From: Lucifugimonas sp038150225
GTDB taxonomy: Bacteria > Chloroflexota > Dehalococcoidia > Lucifugimonadales > Lucifugimonadaceae
Direction of reading: 5' to 3'
Length of the DNA stretch: 25,128 bases
NCBI GenBank assembly: GCA_038150225.1
Contig: JAYQWG010000029.1
Location: 1 to 25,128, forward strand
A program made the translations under genes and the position numbers. Positions 14,503-22,288 of this stretch are shown in pieces. Positions within the stretch are counted from its first letter, which is position 1; the number at the start of each line of letters is the position of its first letter. Under the pieces are notes generated by a model, which was not told the DNA's origin, searched no databases, and was given only the letters and a program-made list of their open reading frames with translations.

Positions 14503-14792
14503 GCGGTTTCGATCTGAACGATTTCGCGGTGAGCAATGTGGCTGCGAACCATGTCGACGTTAGCTACCCACCAGTCGCTGCCGTAAAAAGCGGCTTCACA
14601 CTTCTCGATGTTGTCAGCAGAATCGCCGTATGACCGGATCCAGATGAACTGGGTCTTTTTCTCGTTCAGCCATGTGCTTTCGACTGTAATTCCCGCTTCC
14701 GCCATCAGTGGAACGAGCGTTGGAAACAACTCGAGCCAGCTGTCCATTTGACCTTTGTTGATGGTGTAGGTGCGAAGGTGGGCGACGGTCAT
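14499..14792 (-). CDS. NIPSNAP-like dimeric alpha-beta barrel protein
   Basis: This 97-residue protein has the single ferredoxin-like domain of the NIPSNAP family: LRTYTINKGQMDSWLELF near the N terminus, then GITVESTWLNEKKTQFIWIRSY and a C-terminal segment ending HREIVQIETA. Members are small, usually dimeric and of unclear biochemical role. The ATG at 14792 gives a complete domain. It converges on fmt, with the two stop codons overlapping in TTAA, and lies downstream of ffh by about 100 nt. No catalytic residue can be assigned. Confidence 0.8.
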   Translation of the reverse strand: MTVAHLRTYTINKGQMDSWLELFPTLVPLMAEAGITVESTWLNEKKTQFIWIRSYGDSADNIEKCEAAFYGSDWWVANVDMVRSHIAHREIVQIETA

Positions 14793-14894
14793 CGAATACT
14801 CCGGTTCATGATCAAAGAAATACTGAGTTTACTCACAACAGACCGAGCGTCTATAGCTTGCGGGCCCAGTTGGAAGTTGGAGAGAAGTCGAAAC

Positions 14895-16235
14895 CTATCG
14901 GTTGTTCAGCATGCCCATTAGAGCGCGCTTGCCGCCGGGACCCGACAGCTTTTTCATCATTTTCTGCATTTGCTTGAACTGATTCAAAAGCTGGTTTACC
15001 TGCGCAGGCGAGGTCCCGGAACCATCGGCGATACGTTTACGGCGTGAACCGTTAATGATCGACGGATCCTCACGTTCTCCCATGGTCATAGAGTGAATGA
15101 TCGCCTCAACCTGCGCCATGCGCCGTTCATCTAGGTCTTTCGGATTGAACTTACCTCTGAGTGCTCCCATGCCAGGGATCATTCCGAGCAGATCCGTCAT
15201 CGATCCCATCTTTTTGATGGTCTGGAACTGCTGAAGCATGTCGTTCAGATCAAACTGGTTCTTGCGAATCTTCTGTTCGAGGGCCAGCGTTTGCTCAACG
15301 TCAAATTCCTGCTCGGCTCGTTCGATAAGGGACTCGACATCGCCCATCCCAAGAATTCGTGAGGCGATTCTGTCAGGGTGATAAACCTCGATCTGGTCCG
15401 GTCGCTCACCGACACCGATGTACTTGATCGGTATGCCAGTTACCGACCGCATCGACAGAGCGGCACCACCACGTGCGTCACCATCCATCTTGGTGAGTAC
15501 CATACCGCTCACGCCAATACGTGAGTTGAACTCGCTACCGGAACGAACGGCGTCCTGACCAGTCATGGCGTCGAGTACGAGAAGGGTTTCCACCGGTGAC
15601 GTAGCGTCTCGAATCTCTTCGAGTTCTGACATGAGGTCATCGTCAATTGCCAGTCGACCTGCCGTGTCGAGAATCAGGTAGTGCGTCCCTGTATCAGCTG
15701 CCTGTTTAACCGCTGCCTTGGCAACCTGTACAGGAGTCGACTCAGATGGCTCTTCGGAATAAACCTCGATATTTAGCTGCTTTCCAAGCTGTTTCAACTG
15801 GTCCACAGCTGCTGGTCGCTGCAAGTCACATGCGGCAAGCATTACAGGATGCTTGTCTTTCCGTAGCGACAAAGCAAGTTTTGCTGCAAGCGTGGTTTTA
15901 CCCGCACCTTGGAGCCCCACCAACATAATCACGCTTGGTGGTCGTTCGGCTCTCGCCAGTTCAACCGCTTCGCCACCCAATATTTCAGCGAGTTCTTCCC
16001 GAACAATTCGAATTACCGATTGACCGGGAGTTAGAGAAGCGAAAACCTTCTCGCCATCGGCTCGCTCTTTGACGGATTTGACAAAACTGCGCGCGACTTT
16101 GAAATCAACGTCCGCTTCAAGCAGGGCAAGACGCACCTCTCGCAGAGCGGCATCGATGTCTTTTTCGGAAAGCTTGCCCGAACTCGTGAGTTTGTTGAAA
16201 ACTCCGCCGAGCTTATCGGAAAGGGACTCAAACAT
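14895..16235 (-). CDS. ffh: Signal recognition particle protein Ffh
   Basis: This is the SRP54-type GTPase that, with SRP RNA, delivers nascent membrane proteins to FtsY. The N domain covers about 1-90. The G domain has P-loop GLQGAGKTT (107-115), DLQRPAAVDQL, DTAGR (190-194) and TKMDGDARGGAA (248-259). The Met-rich M domain (about 300-446) includes GMIPGMGALRGKF and QFKQMQKMMKKLSGPGG. At 446 residues it is complete. There is no ribosome site before the ATG at 16235. Instead the start codon lies inside a perfect palindrome (16226-16244). It sits downstream of a broken GrdB-type gene and the CoA-transferase pair on the same strand. Confidence 0.97.
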   Translation of the reverse strand: MFESLSDKLGGVFNKLTSSGKLSEKDIDAALREVRLALLEADVDFKVARSFVKSVKERADGEKVFASLTPGQSVIRIVREELAEILGGEAVELARAERPPSVIMLVGLQGAGKTTLAAKLALSLRKDKHPVMLAACDLQRPAAVDQLKQLGKQLNIEVYSEEPSESTPVQVAKAAVKQAADTGTHYLILDTAGRLAIDDDLMSELEEIRDATSPVETLLVLDAMTGQDAVRSGSEFNSRIGVSGMVLTKMDGDARGGAALSMRSVTGIPIKYIGVGERPDQIEVYHPDRIASRILGMGDVESLIERAEQEFDVEQTLALEQKIRKNQFDLNDMLQQFQTIKKMGSMTDLLGMIPGMGALRGKFNPKDLDERRMAQVEAIIHSMTMGEREDPSIINGSRRKRIADGSGTSPAQVNQLLNQFKQMQKMMKKLSGPGGKRALMGMLNNR

Positions 16236-16244
16236 AGTTTGAGT
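16226..16244. promoter_or_regulatory. Perfect palindrome centred on the ffh start codon
   Basis: ACTCAAAC-ATA-GTTTGAGT is an 8-bp perfect inverted repeat with a 3-nt centre. On the mRNA the AUG falls at the loop and the first stem base, with the following codons Phe-Glu-Ser in the stem. It could be a DNA operator or a hairpin that hides the start. No ribosome site is visible nearby. Confidence 0.5.
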
Positions 16245-16275
16245 TTACCGCGAGAACAGAACGAGTGTCGCGCTA

Positions 16276-16900
16276 TTACTCGGGCGTACCCTCTGCCTCT
16301 GCAGTTTGAGTTTCGGGAGCAAACAGGGTTGCTACCACCGTGCGCTCCAAGTTCGTTCATCCGGTCGACCGGCAACCCGACGTTCCTGTCACGTTCAACT
16401 GCCCGAATGTCATATCCACCGTGACGGACAAGCGTTTTTTCTTCTGGCGTGTCGACCGGGATTCTCGACAGAATCGGATCAGCCTTACCAAACTCAGAAG
16501 TCATCTTCACGACGTCGTCCTGAGTAAGGTCCTTCATCCCAAACGGTTCCGGGTCATCTCCTTCCGTGAAATGACCTGTAGTTGTAAGTAGCCCGACGTT
16601 TAGCTCAGAAACTGGCTTAGCCGGCTTGGTGAACGGCTTGTCGTCGTATTGGAAGTGGCCCGCGCCGGCGTATGCTGACTTCTGGGCTTCAGTGATCGTA
16701 TGAATTAGCTCGGTAGCATCTCCGGTGTCGATCAGATCAACGGTGTGTTCAAAAACTTTTCTGATTATCTGATCGGGATCTTAGACCGAGCCATTCTTCA
16801 AAAACTTGAATAGCAGGTCGGTCCTTGAACCGTACGAAAAGGACTGACGGAATTCGTCAAAAGTTTCGTTACTCAAATTCTGTGAGCTTTCTTCAGACAC
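16276..16900 (-). pseudogene. Broken gene related to glycine/sarcosine/betaine reductase selenoprotein B (GrdB/PrdB-like)
   Basis: A GTG at 16900 with a GAGGTG ribosome site starts a frame reading VSEESSQNLSNETFDEF to FKFLKNGSV. It meets an in-frame TAA at 16781-16783 (codon 40). The same frame continues as DPDQIIRKVFEHTVDLI, LNVGLLTTTGHF, IPVDTPEEKTLVRHGGYDI and VERDRNVGLPVDRMNELGAHG, which matches the GrdB/PrdB-like pattern (LTTGG-H, SxRxIP, H-x-x-YD, D-x-N-x-x-P-x-x-R). Near 16333-16340 a one-base shift is needed to read VATLFAPETQTAEAEGTPE and stop at 16276. Two independent lesions point to a pseudogene of about 207 residues, though assembly errors cannot be excluded. The stop is UAA, so it is not a selenocysteine codon. 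It lies 25 nt after the CoA-transferase pair. Confidence 0.75.
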
Positions 16901-16925
16901 TCACACCACCTCGTTCTTTATCGAG

Positions 16926-17606
16926 TTACGCCATCTCACCCAGCGCGTCGGCCACAACAAGTTCAGCTTGAGTTCGTGCCTGGACTTCATCGAACGACCA
17001 TCCGGGAGCCACTTCTTTTAGGATGAGCGCCCGCGCTGAACGATTCACATCTATCACTGCAATATCGGTCACGATCTGGTCCACACACCCCAGCGCCGTC
17101 AGCGGAAAATCACATTCGTCGACGATCTTTGGAACATCGCCACGGGCATTGTGTTCCATGGCGACAATCACTCGTTTGGCGTTCGCCGCAAGGTCCATGG
17201 CTCCGCCAATACTGCCAATTCCTCGCTTCGGGATCATCCAATTAGAAAGATCTCCGGTGCGTGAAACTTGCAGTGCTCCAAGCACGGTGACATCAATGTG
17301 TCCACCCCTGATGAGGTTGAACGACTCAACAGAATCGAAAAACGCCATCCCCGGCACTCGCTTTGGGAATTTGCCCCCGGCATCCATCAAGTTCGGATCA
17401 CCCTCTCCCGGAGCTGAAAGCTCTTCAAATCCAAGGATCCCATTTTCGGCGTGGTAATTCAGTTCGACGCCGTCAGGCAGGAAATCGGCGCACAACGAAG
17501 GAATGCCGATACCGAGGTTTACAGTCCATGCGTCTTCCAGGTCACGGGCAGCTCGCCGAGCAATGCCTGCTCGATCAAGTCTCGGGGCTGGATCCGTCAT
17601 CGTCAC
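16926..17606 (-). CDS. CoA-transferase family I, subunit B (3-oxoacid CoA-transferase type)
   Basis: This is the beta subunit of a family I CoA-transferase, which moves CoA between an acyl-CoA and a carboxylate through a glutamyl-CoA thioester. The catalytic Glu54 is in YHAENGILGF, and GIGIPS (32-37) and GGAMDLAANAKRVIVAMEH are typical. At 226 residues it is a normal beta subunit. The start is GTG at 17606, overlapping the TGA of subunit A as GTGA, with GGAG 10 nt upstream. The internal ATG two codons later is too far from that site. Resemblance is to succinyl-CoA:acetoacetate (ScoB/AtoA) and beta-ketoadipate (PcaJ) transferases. The donor and acceptor cannot be told from sequence. Confidence 0.92.
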   Translation of the reverse strand: MTMTDPAPRLDRAGIARRAARDLEDAWTVNLGIGIPSLCADFLPDGVELNYHAENGILGFEELSAPGEGDPNLMDAGGKFPKRVPGMAFFDSVESFNLIRGGHIDVTVLGALQVSRTGDLSNWMIPKRGIGSIGGAMDLAANAKRVIVAMEHNARGDVPKIVDECDFPLTALGCVDQIVTDIAVIDVNRSARALILKEVAPGWSFDEVQARTQAELVVADALGEMA

Positions 17607-18334
17607 GGTAGATGATCTCCTGGCTGCCGAACCACAATTCGATCAACATACGTGCTTAGCGTTCCGACTCTCTCCGGATCGATGCCGCCCGGCTCGACCA
17701 GTTCGTCGACTTCGACAATCGTCACCTTTGCGGCGGTTGCCATTGCAGGATTAAACGCCCTTGAGGTACCGATGTACTGCAAGTTACCCCTTGTGTCGGC
17801 TTTTTCCGCTCTAATCAATGCGTAGTCGGCGGGTAACGCGTGTTCTAGGAGAAATGTCCGACCGTCAAACTCGCGGTGTTCCTTGCCTTCCGCAACAGGA
17901 GTACCGACTCCAGTCGGTGTGAAGAATGCCGGGATACCAGCACCTGCTGCCCTGATTCTCTCGATTAGAGTCCCCTGAGGCACGATGTCGACTTCAGCGC
18001 GGCCTTCTCGCCAAGCCTGTTCTATGTCCGATAGTGGATTAGTCGTTCCCGGAACAGGAAATGAACAAATAATCTTGTCGGCCTGGCCACTTTCGAAAAA
18101 CATCCCCTGGTCGATCGGGTCAAGATGATCTGGCCAACCGTACCCGGTGGTTTTCGAAATACCAGCAACATTGCCGATGATCGTGAGATTTTTTGCGCCC
18201 TGATCTCGCAGCGCGAGCATCAACCGAGTTGGTTGGCCGCCTGCACCGCCGAAACCGCCGATCATGATTGATGAACCCGACGGAATATCGGAAACAGCTT
18301 CACTAAATGAATTGACTAATTTGTTTACTGGCAC
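17603..18334 (-). CDS. CoA-transferase family I, subunit A (3-oxoacid CoA-transferase type)
   Basis: This is the alpha subunit partner of the adjacent subunit B, 243 residues. Diagnostic stretches are IMIGGFGGAGGQPTRL (24-39), PQGTLIERIRAAGAGIPAFFTPTG, and GKEHREFDGRTFLLEHALPADYALIRAEKADTRGNL near the middle (read in parts). RAFNPAMATAAK follows. The start is GTG at 18334 with no ribosome site. A near-consensus promoter sits so close that transcription should begin at or next to the GTG. It is the first gene of a probable unit with subunit B and the broken GrdB-like gene, and perhaps ffh. The substrate is undetermined. Confidence 0.93.
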   Translation of the reverse strand: MPVNKLVNSFSEAVSDIPSGSSIMIGGFGGAGGQPTRLMLALRDQGAKNLTIIGNVAGISKTTGYGWPDHLDPIDQGMFFESGQADKIICSFPVPGTTNPLSDIEQAWREGRAEVDIVPQGTLIERIRAAGAGIPAFFTPTGVGTPVAEGKEHREFDGRTFLLEHALPADYALIRAEKADTRGNLQYIGTSRAFNPAMATAAKVTIVEVDELVEPGGIDPERVGTLSTYVDRIVVRQPGDHLP

Positions 18335-18341
18335 GGCGGTG

Positions 18342-18369
18342 ATTGTACGTCGGAAGTGACACCTGTCGA
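18342..18369 (-). promoter_or_regulatory. Sigma-70 promoter for the CoA-transferase operon, implying a leaderless mRNA
   Basis: On the minus strand TCGACA (18364-18369) and TACAAT (18342-18347) are each one base from consensus and are separated by 16 nt. Seven nucleotides follow the -10 before the GTG at 18334, so the transcript would start at the initiation codon itself. Confidence 0.65.
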
Positions 18370-18410
18370 ATAAACTTTTGGACGTTTCAAAGCTAATCAG
18401 GAATTCTGTC

Positions 18411-19214
18411 TTGCCTCACTCGCCGAGTCTCGAAAACTTCACCCTCATCGCTCACAGAGGTTCTTCATACGACGCACCTGAAAACACGTTTGAAGCTTTC
18501 GACCTCGCGCTCGCGAACGGCTTCGACAATGTTGAAACCGATGTTCAACTGTCCAGCGACGGTCGAGCTGTACTAATCCACGACGACAAACTCGACCGAA
18601 CGACGGATGGCTCGGGAGTGGTCACTGAAACAGGCATCGCCCGAATCAAGTCTCTAAACGCCGGTATGTGGTTCGAAGGTCCCGAAGATAGTGTCGGTTT
18701 AAAAGGGCCTCTGGTGTATTCGGATGCATTCGTTCCGACGCTCGACGAGTTTTGTGAACGGTATGCAGGGAAGCTCCACGTTCACCTCGAACTGAAATCT
18801 ACCCAGTCGGACCTCGCAGAAATTTCAAAGAAATCACTTGAAAGATGGGATTGGTTGGACCAGCACACCGGCGATTCGATCGCACCTGGAGTGACTATTT
18901 CTTCATTCCATTACGAGCAACTTGAACGGTCAGTACAGGTAATGCCATCAATTGCCCACGGTTGGCTGATTCAAGAAATTAATGACGAAACCATCAGCAA
19001 AGCCGAGCAGCTAAAACTGTCAGGGATTTACCCACGCGCTGACCTCGTCAGCCCGGAACAAATTTCTCAACTTACGGCAGCTGGCTTCACAGTACGCACG
19101 TGGGGCATCGGAAACTCTCGTGAAAACCTCGAGAACGCATACAAGTCCGGCGCAGTCGGCACCACTGTAGATTGGCCATCACAGGCAAAAGACCATCTCG
19201 AATCTCTGAAATAA
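18411..19214 (+). CDS. Glycerophosphodiester phosphodiesterase
   Basis: It hydrolyses glycerophosphodiesters to glycerol 3-phosphate and an alcohol. The GDPD motif is complete: IAHRGSSYDAPENT (His15, Arg16, Glu24), VETDVQLSSDG (Glu42, Asp44) and IHDDKLDRTT (His57, the second catalytic His). LHVHLELK and a terminal VRTWGIGN segment fit the TIM barrel. I prefer TTG 18411 because CAGGA lies 8 nt upstream and the protein then begins just before the first strand. A TTG at 18378 would add 11 residues and has no ribosome site. The length is 267 residues. No signal peptide is visible, so a cytoplasmic enzyme is likely. It is divergent from the CoA-transferase operon. Confidence 0.92.
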   Translation: MPHSPSLENFTLIAHRGSSYDAPENTFEAFDLALANGFDNVETDVQLSSDGRAVLIHDDKLDRTTDGSGVVTETGIARIKSLNAGMWFEGPEDSVGLKGPLVYSDAFVPTLDEFCERYAGKLHVHLELKSTQSDLAEISKKSLERWDWLDQHTGDSIAPGVTISSFHYEQLERSVQVMPSIAHGWLIQEINDETISKAEQLKLSGIYPRADLVSPEQISQLTAAGFTVRTWGIGNSRENLENAYKSGAVGTTVDWPSQAKDHLESLK

Positions 19215-19317
19215 AAACGCTTTTCTCATAAAACCGTTATTCCATTTGTCGGAATTGACGTTACGTTTGCGTTGTTAGCTACGGTCTCTGACCACTACCA
19301 GCAGTACGGAACGAATT

Positions 19318-20169
19318 ATGTTTTACGACACTTCGAGTTTTATCAAGCCAGCCCCCGCTCTTCGAGACGACCGCTTCAATGCATTGGTCATGTTGCTACC
19401 CCGCGAATCCAAGCGTCTTCTCGCCAAAGCGGTGTTAGAGCTCCCCGAGGTAAAGCGCGTTCTCAACGACGGATGGTTCGTCGTGTCACGTGGTGTTACA
19501 CCCGCCTACTTGCTTGAAGAACTTACAGGGCAGGCAGCCGACAAAGGGAACAGCACAGCCGGTATCGTCACCGGCGGACGCCTTGCCAGTGTTATTGAAG
19601 AAGACAGGCTGGGGCCATGGGTGTTCAAAGACGGAAAACTCTCCGAAACCCCAGCACCGGCTGCACTCGGTCAGTTCAGAGCCAGCGATGTTTCCATAAA
19701 AGGGGCAAACGCGGTTGACCCTCAAGGAAATATCGGCGTTCTCGCCGCCGATCCAGCTGGCGGAACGGTCGGAGGAATTTGGGGCACCCTCACAGCGCGT
19801 GGCGCCCACTGGGTTGCTCCGGTTAGTCTTGAACGCCTCGTCCCATCAGTCATCGAAGCTGCACGTACGTGTGGAAATCACCTTTGGGACCTAACAATGG
19901 GTCAGTCCGCCGGACTAATGCCGGTCGTGAACGCACTGGTGGTCACCGAAATTCAGGCGATAGAGCTTCTAACGGGAGCCAAGGCGACTCACGTGGCATC
20001 AGGCGGAGTTGCCGGATCTGAAGGTGCAGTCGTGCTCAGTATGACTGGAGAGGAAAGCGTTGTGAGATCAGCGTTTGAGATGCTTGAGTCAATCAAAGGG
20101 GAAGAACAGTTTGAATCCCCGCGCCTGATCCCATACATTCGCGAACCAGAAACGGCACCTCACAACTAA
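19318..20169 (+). CDS. Conserved protein of unknown function, next to an enolase-superfamily gene
   Basis: This is a 283-residue soluble protein I cannot assign to a named family. It reads as a genuine conserved enzyme or binding protein. NALVMLLPRESKRLLAKAV is followed by VVSRGVTPAYLLEELTG. SDVSIKGANAVDPQGNIGVLAADPAGGTVGG and APVSLERLVPSV come later, with Gly-rich turns and a C-terminal alpha/beta part. The arrangement of RG-T-x-A-Y, GANA-x-D and PV-x-LE recalls Rossmann-like NagB/CoA-transferase folds, but that is a guess. The ATG at 19318 has GGA 8 nt upstream. The enolase-superfamily gene follows after 29 nt on the same strand, so a shared transcript and pathway are likely. There is no signal peptide or membrane helix. 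Confidence 0.8.
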   Translation: MFYDTSSFIKPAPALRDDRFNALVMLLPRESKRLLAKAVLELPEVKRVLNDGWFVVSRGVTPAYLLEELTGQAADKGNSTAGIVTGGRLASVIEEDRLGPWVFKDGKLSETPAPAALGQFRASDVSIKGANAVDPQGNIGVLAADPAGGTVGGIWGTLTARGAHWVAPVSLERLVPSVIEAARTCGNHLWDLTMGQSAGLMPVVNALVVTEIQAIELLTGAKATHVASGGVAGSEGAVVLSMTGEESVVRSAFEMLESIKGEEQFESPRLIPYIREPETAPHN

Positions 20170-20198
20170 CCCGACCCTGGAATTCAGAAGAACCAGTC

Positions 20199-21401
20199 AT
20201 GAAGATTGAAAAACTACGGCTACGACACGTATTCGGCACTATTGAGACCGACGGGACGTTCTGGGAAGAGCGTCTTGCCATGCCTCTCGATGTCTACCCG
20301 GAGTTTCGAGACGTAACGAAGCGAGTTGGTTGGAGTGATCAGAGATCCGAAAGCCAGCTCGTTCACGATGCGTACTTCGTGCAAATAGAAACCGATGAAG
20401 GTGTTATCGGTATCGGCGGTCCAATGGACAAAGCCGTCGCGTTCATCGTTGAGAACGAACTTTCGAGCCTGTTGATCGGACGCGACCCGCTCGCAATCGA
20501 ATTCCTGTGGGACATCATGCACCGAGCAAGTGTTCACGGTCGTCAAGGCAATACGATGATTGCGATTAGCGCGATCGACTGTGCGCTCTGGGATCTCAAA
20601 GGGCGATATTTCAACACACCAGTCTTCCCGTTGATCGGTGGACCTACACGCGAATCGGTTCCTGCTTATGCCTCAATGCTCGGGTACAACGTCCTCGATA
20701 TGGGACTTGTCCGTGAGCGTGCTCAGCAGCACAAAGAGATGGGATTTACTGCTCAGAAGTGGTTCTTTAGGCATGGACCAATGTCGGGTGCCGAAGGTCT
20801 CAGGAAAAACATCGAGCTGGTCCGAACCGTCCGTGAGACGATCGGAGACGACGACGACATCATGCTCGACTGCTGGCAGTCGATGGACGTCAACTACGTC
20901 ATTCGACTTGCCGAGCAAATAGAGGAATACCACCCGCGTTGGCTCGAAGAGGTTGCTATGCCGGATCGAGTGGACTCTTACCGTAAGATCCGTGAGGCAA
21001 CCAACATCCCGATTTCAGGCGCAGAGCACCACTACACCCGTTGGGGCATGAAGCAGTTCATCGACGCAGAAGCACTAGATGTTTTGCAGCCCGACATTTA
21101 CTGGGCAGGCGGACTCTCCGAAACATTGAAAATCGCGGCAGTAGCCACAACCGCAGACTTGATCACCATTCCACACGGACACTCAACAAATGCGGGAATA
21201 CATTTCTCACTGACCCAGTCGCCTATTCACACTCCCTACCAGGAGTATCTGGTCAAATGGAACGTGATTCACCAGCACTTCTTGAAGGACCCAGTCAGGC
21301 CTGAAAACGGTTTGATCAATGCTCCGACCGCCCCCGGAATGGCGATGGATCTCGATCCCGATAAGATCGAACGGGAAGAAGAGCCAAACTTCGGTGGTTA
21401 G
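20199..21401 (+). CDS. Enolase-superfamily enzyme (mandelate racemase/muconate lactonizing enzyme type)
   Basis: Members abstract a proton alpha to a carboxylate, then dehydrate, racemise or cycloisomerise the substrate. The three metal ligands are visible: Asp224 (IMLDCW), Glu250 (WLEEV) and Glu276 (SGAEHH). The His/Asp dyad is His326 (IPHGHS) with Asp299 (LQPDIYWAGG). Lys187 lies in AQKWFFRHGP on the opposite barrel face. The N-terminal capping domain includes RQGNTMIAISAIDCALWDLKG. At 400 residues it is full length. The KWFFRHGP pattern suggests an acid-sugar dehydratase of the mannonate/rhamnonate branch, but the substrate is not proven. It follows the unknown conserved gene by 29 nt. Multiple paralogues of this superfamily are reported in SAR202 genomes. 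Confidence 0.9.
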   Translation: MKIEKLRLRHVFGTIETDGTFWEERLAMPLDVYPEFRDVTKRVGWSDQRSESQLVHDAYFVQIETDEGVIGIGGPMDKAVAFIVENELSSLLIGRDPLAIEFLWDIMHRASVHGRQGNTMIAISAIDCALWDLKGRYFNTPVFPLIGGPTRESVPAYASMLGYNVLDMGLVRERAQQHKEMGFTAQKWFFRHGPMSGAEGLRKNIELVRTVRETIGDDDDIMLDCWQSMDVNYVIRLAEQIEEYHPRWLEEVAMPDRVDSYRKIREATNIPISGAEHHYTRWGMKQFIDAEALDVLQPDIYWAGGLSETLKIAAVATTADLITIPHGHSTNAGIHFSLTQSPIHTPYQEYLVKWNVIHQHFLKDPVRPENGLINAPTAPGMAMDLDPDKIEREEEPNFGG

Positions 21402-21719
21402 ATATTCAGCAAAACAATGCCGTTTTCCGCATTGAGTCGTTTTTGCTACATGCTGGAAAGTAGTCACGGTCATAGTGGATGTATAAATAGGTGCTAGCAC
21501 GCACGCGTTTGCACCTACCTGTTGCCAGAATCGCCACTGTTCTAACCAACCCACATATTGCACCCGTTCAGAGAACTCAGATTGAATAACTCGCCAGACA
21601 ATTCTGGCACCTAAATCGCCATCCCTTCACGCCCGATTCCGATCAGGGTGAACCCTGCCATCCTCGAGCCAGAATCTGGTCGAGGTGAGCAACTCGTTTC
21701 AAATACGAAATTTCCGTAA
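21402..21719. other. Non-coding region with several inverted repeats
   Basis: No convincing gene is seen. Three inverted repeats occur. AGGTGC/GCACCT spans about 21490-21518. GCCAGA-CAAT-TCTGGC is at 21593-21608. A near-perfect palindrome is at 21662-21685, where CCTCGA and CCAGA pair with TCTGG and TCGAGG around a single A, with one bulged G. None has a T-run, so they are not simple terminators. A weak AATGC/GCATT stem followed by TTTTT (about 21418-21453) may terminate the enolase-superfamily transcript. Confidence 0.45.
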
Positions 21720-22257
21720 TTGTTCGCGGTACTGATGATTCTCATATCTGTGGTGTCTGTAGCACTTGCTGATGCCGCGACTGATCATGATATGGAACGT
21801 TTTCCGTTCTATGGAAATGGTTGCCAGACAGTTCCCTTTGGTAGATACATCCAGTGATGCGGGGATGTTGAGCGAGCGTGGTAGAAATATTCTGCTGGGT
21901 ACGCTGGTACTGGTTGTCTCAATCTCAGTCGCATTCGGCTTCTACCTGAACCGGTTGGCAGTCGGATCACGAAGTGACCTCAAATCACGCGCTGCGGAAG
22001 AAGTGGAAAACGTCGAGACGGCAAAACGTAGATTTATCGACACCGCAACCCACGAACTAAATACCCCTCTCACTGTGACCACAGCACTCACGGATGTTCT
22101 TTCCAGAAACCGTGAAGGTAACTTGACTGAACGGCAACTCCAGCAGCTGGAGGCGATCAAACGGAACAACCGGCATTTAGTCGATCTCGTAGATCTGATG
22201 ATTCAAACCTCCGAGGCGGGAAAGATAGCCGAGTATCCACCGTTTGCTTCGCCATAG
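21720..22257 (+). pseudogene. Decayed sensor histidine kinase (frameshifted, lacks the ATPase domain)
   Basis: The 3' part, from about 21858 in one frame (with an ATG at 21865 and possible earlier starts at 21766 or 21772), encodes a membrane helix (ILLGTLVLVVSISVAFGFYL). A HisKA domain follows with the phosphoacceptor His in FIDTATHELNTPLTV, and a dimerisation helix LEAIKRNNRHLVDLVDLMIQ. It ends at 22257 with no HATPase_c domain. In a different frame, 21720-21857 reads FAVLMILISVVSVALADAATD, a signal-anchor-like segment, and then FPFYGNGCQTVPFGRYIQ and TGA. Joining the two frames by one base near 21845-21857 gives a normal kinase layout of TM, short periplasmic loop, TM and HisKA. I infer one frameshift plus loss of the catalytic half. 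A short intact anchored HisKA protein is the alternative. Confidence 0.6.
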
Positions 22258-22288
22258 CAACCGAGCCAGCTATTTGCCGCCCGATCTC

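Noticed and set aside
16031..16537. 168-codon minus-strand frame spanning the GrdB-like remnant and the 5' end of ffh
   Set aside because: Only its first part is a real protein fragment. After the frameshift near 16335 it reads ffh in the wrong frame.
16781..16783. In-frame stop as a selenocysteine codon in a selenoprotein-B-like gene
   Set aside because: The codon is TAA, not TGA, and a second frameshift lesion is present, so recoding does not explain it.
21207..21563. Minus-strand 118-codon frame downstream of the enolase-superfamily gene
   Set aside because: It overlaps the 3' end of a clear gene in antisense and shows no domain or ribosome site.
21402..21719. tRNA or other standard structured RNA gene
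   Set aside because: Inverted repeats are present, but no T-loop, anticodon arm or acceptor pairing fits a tRNA. No tRNA was seen elsewhere in the window either.
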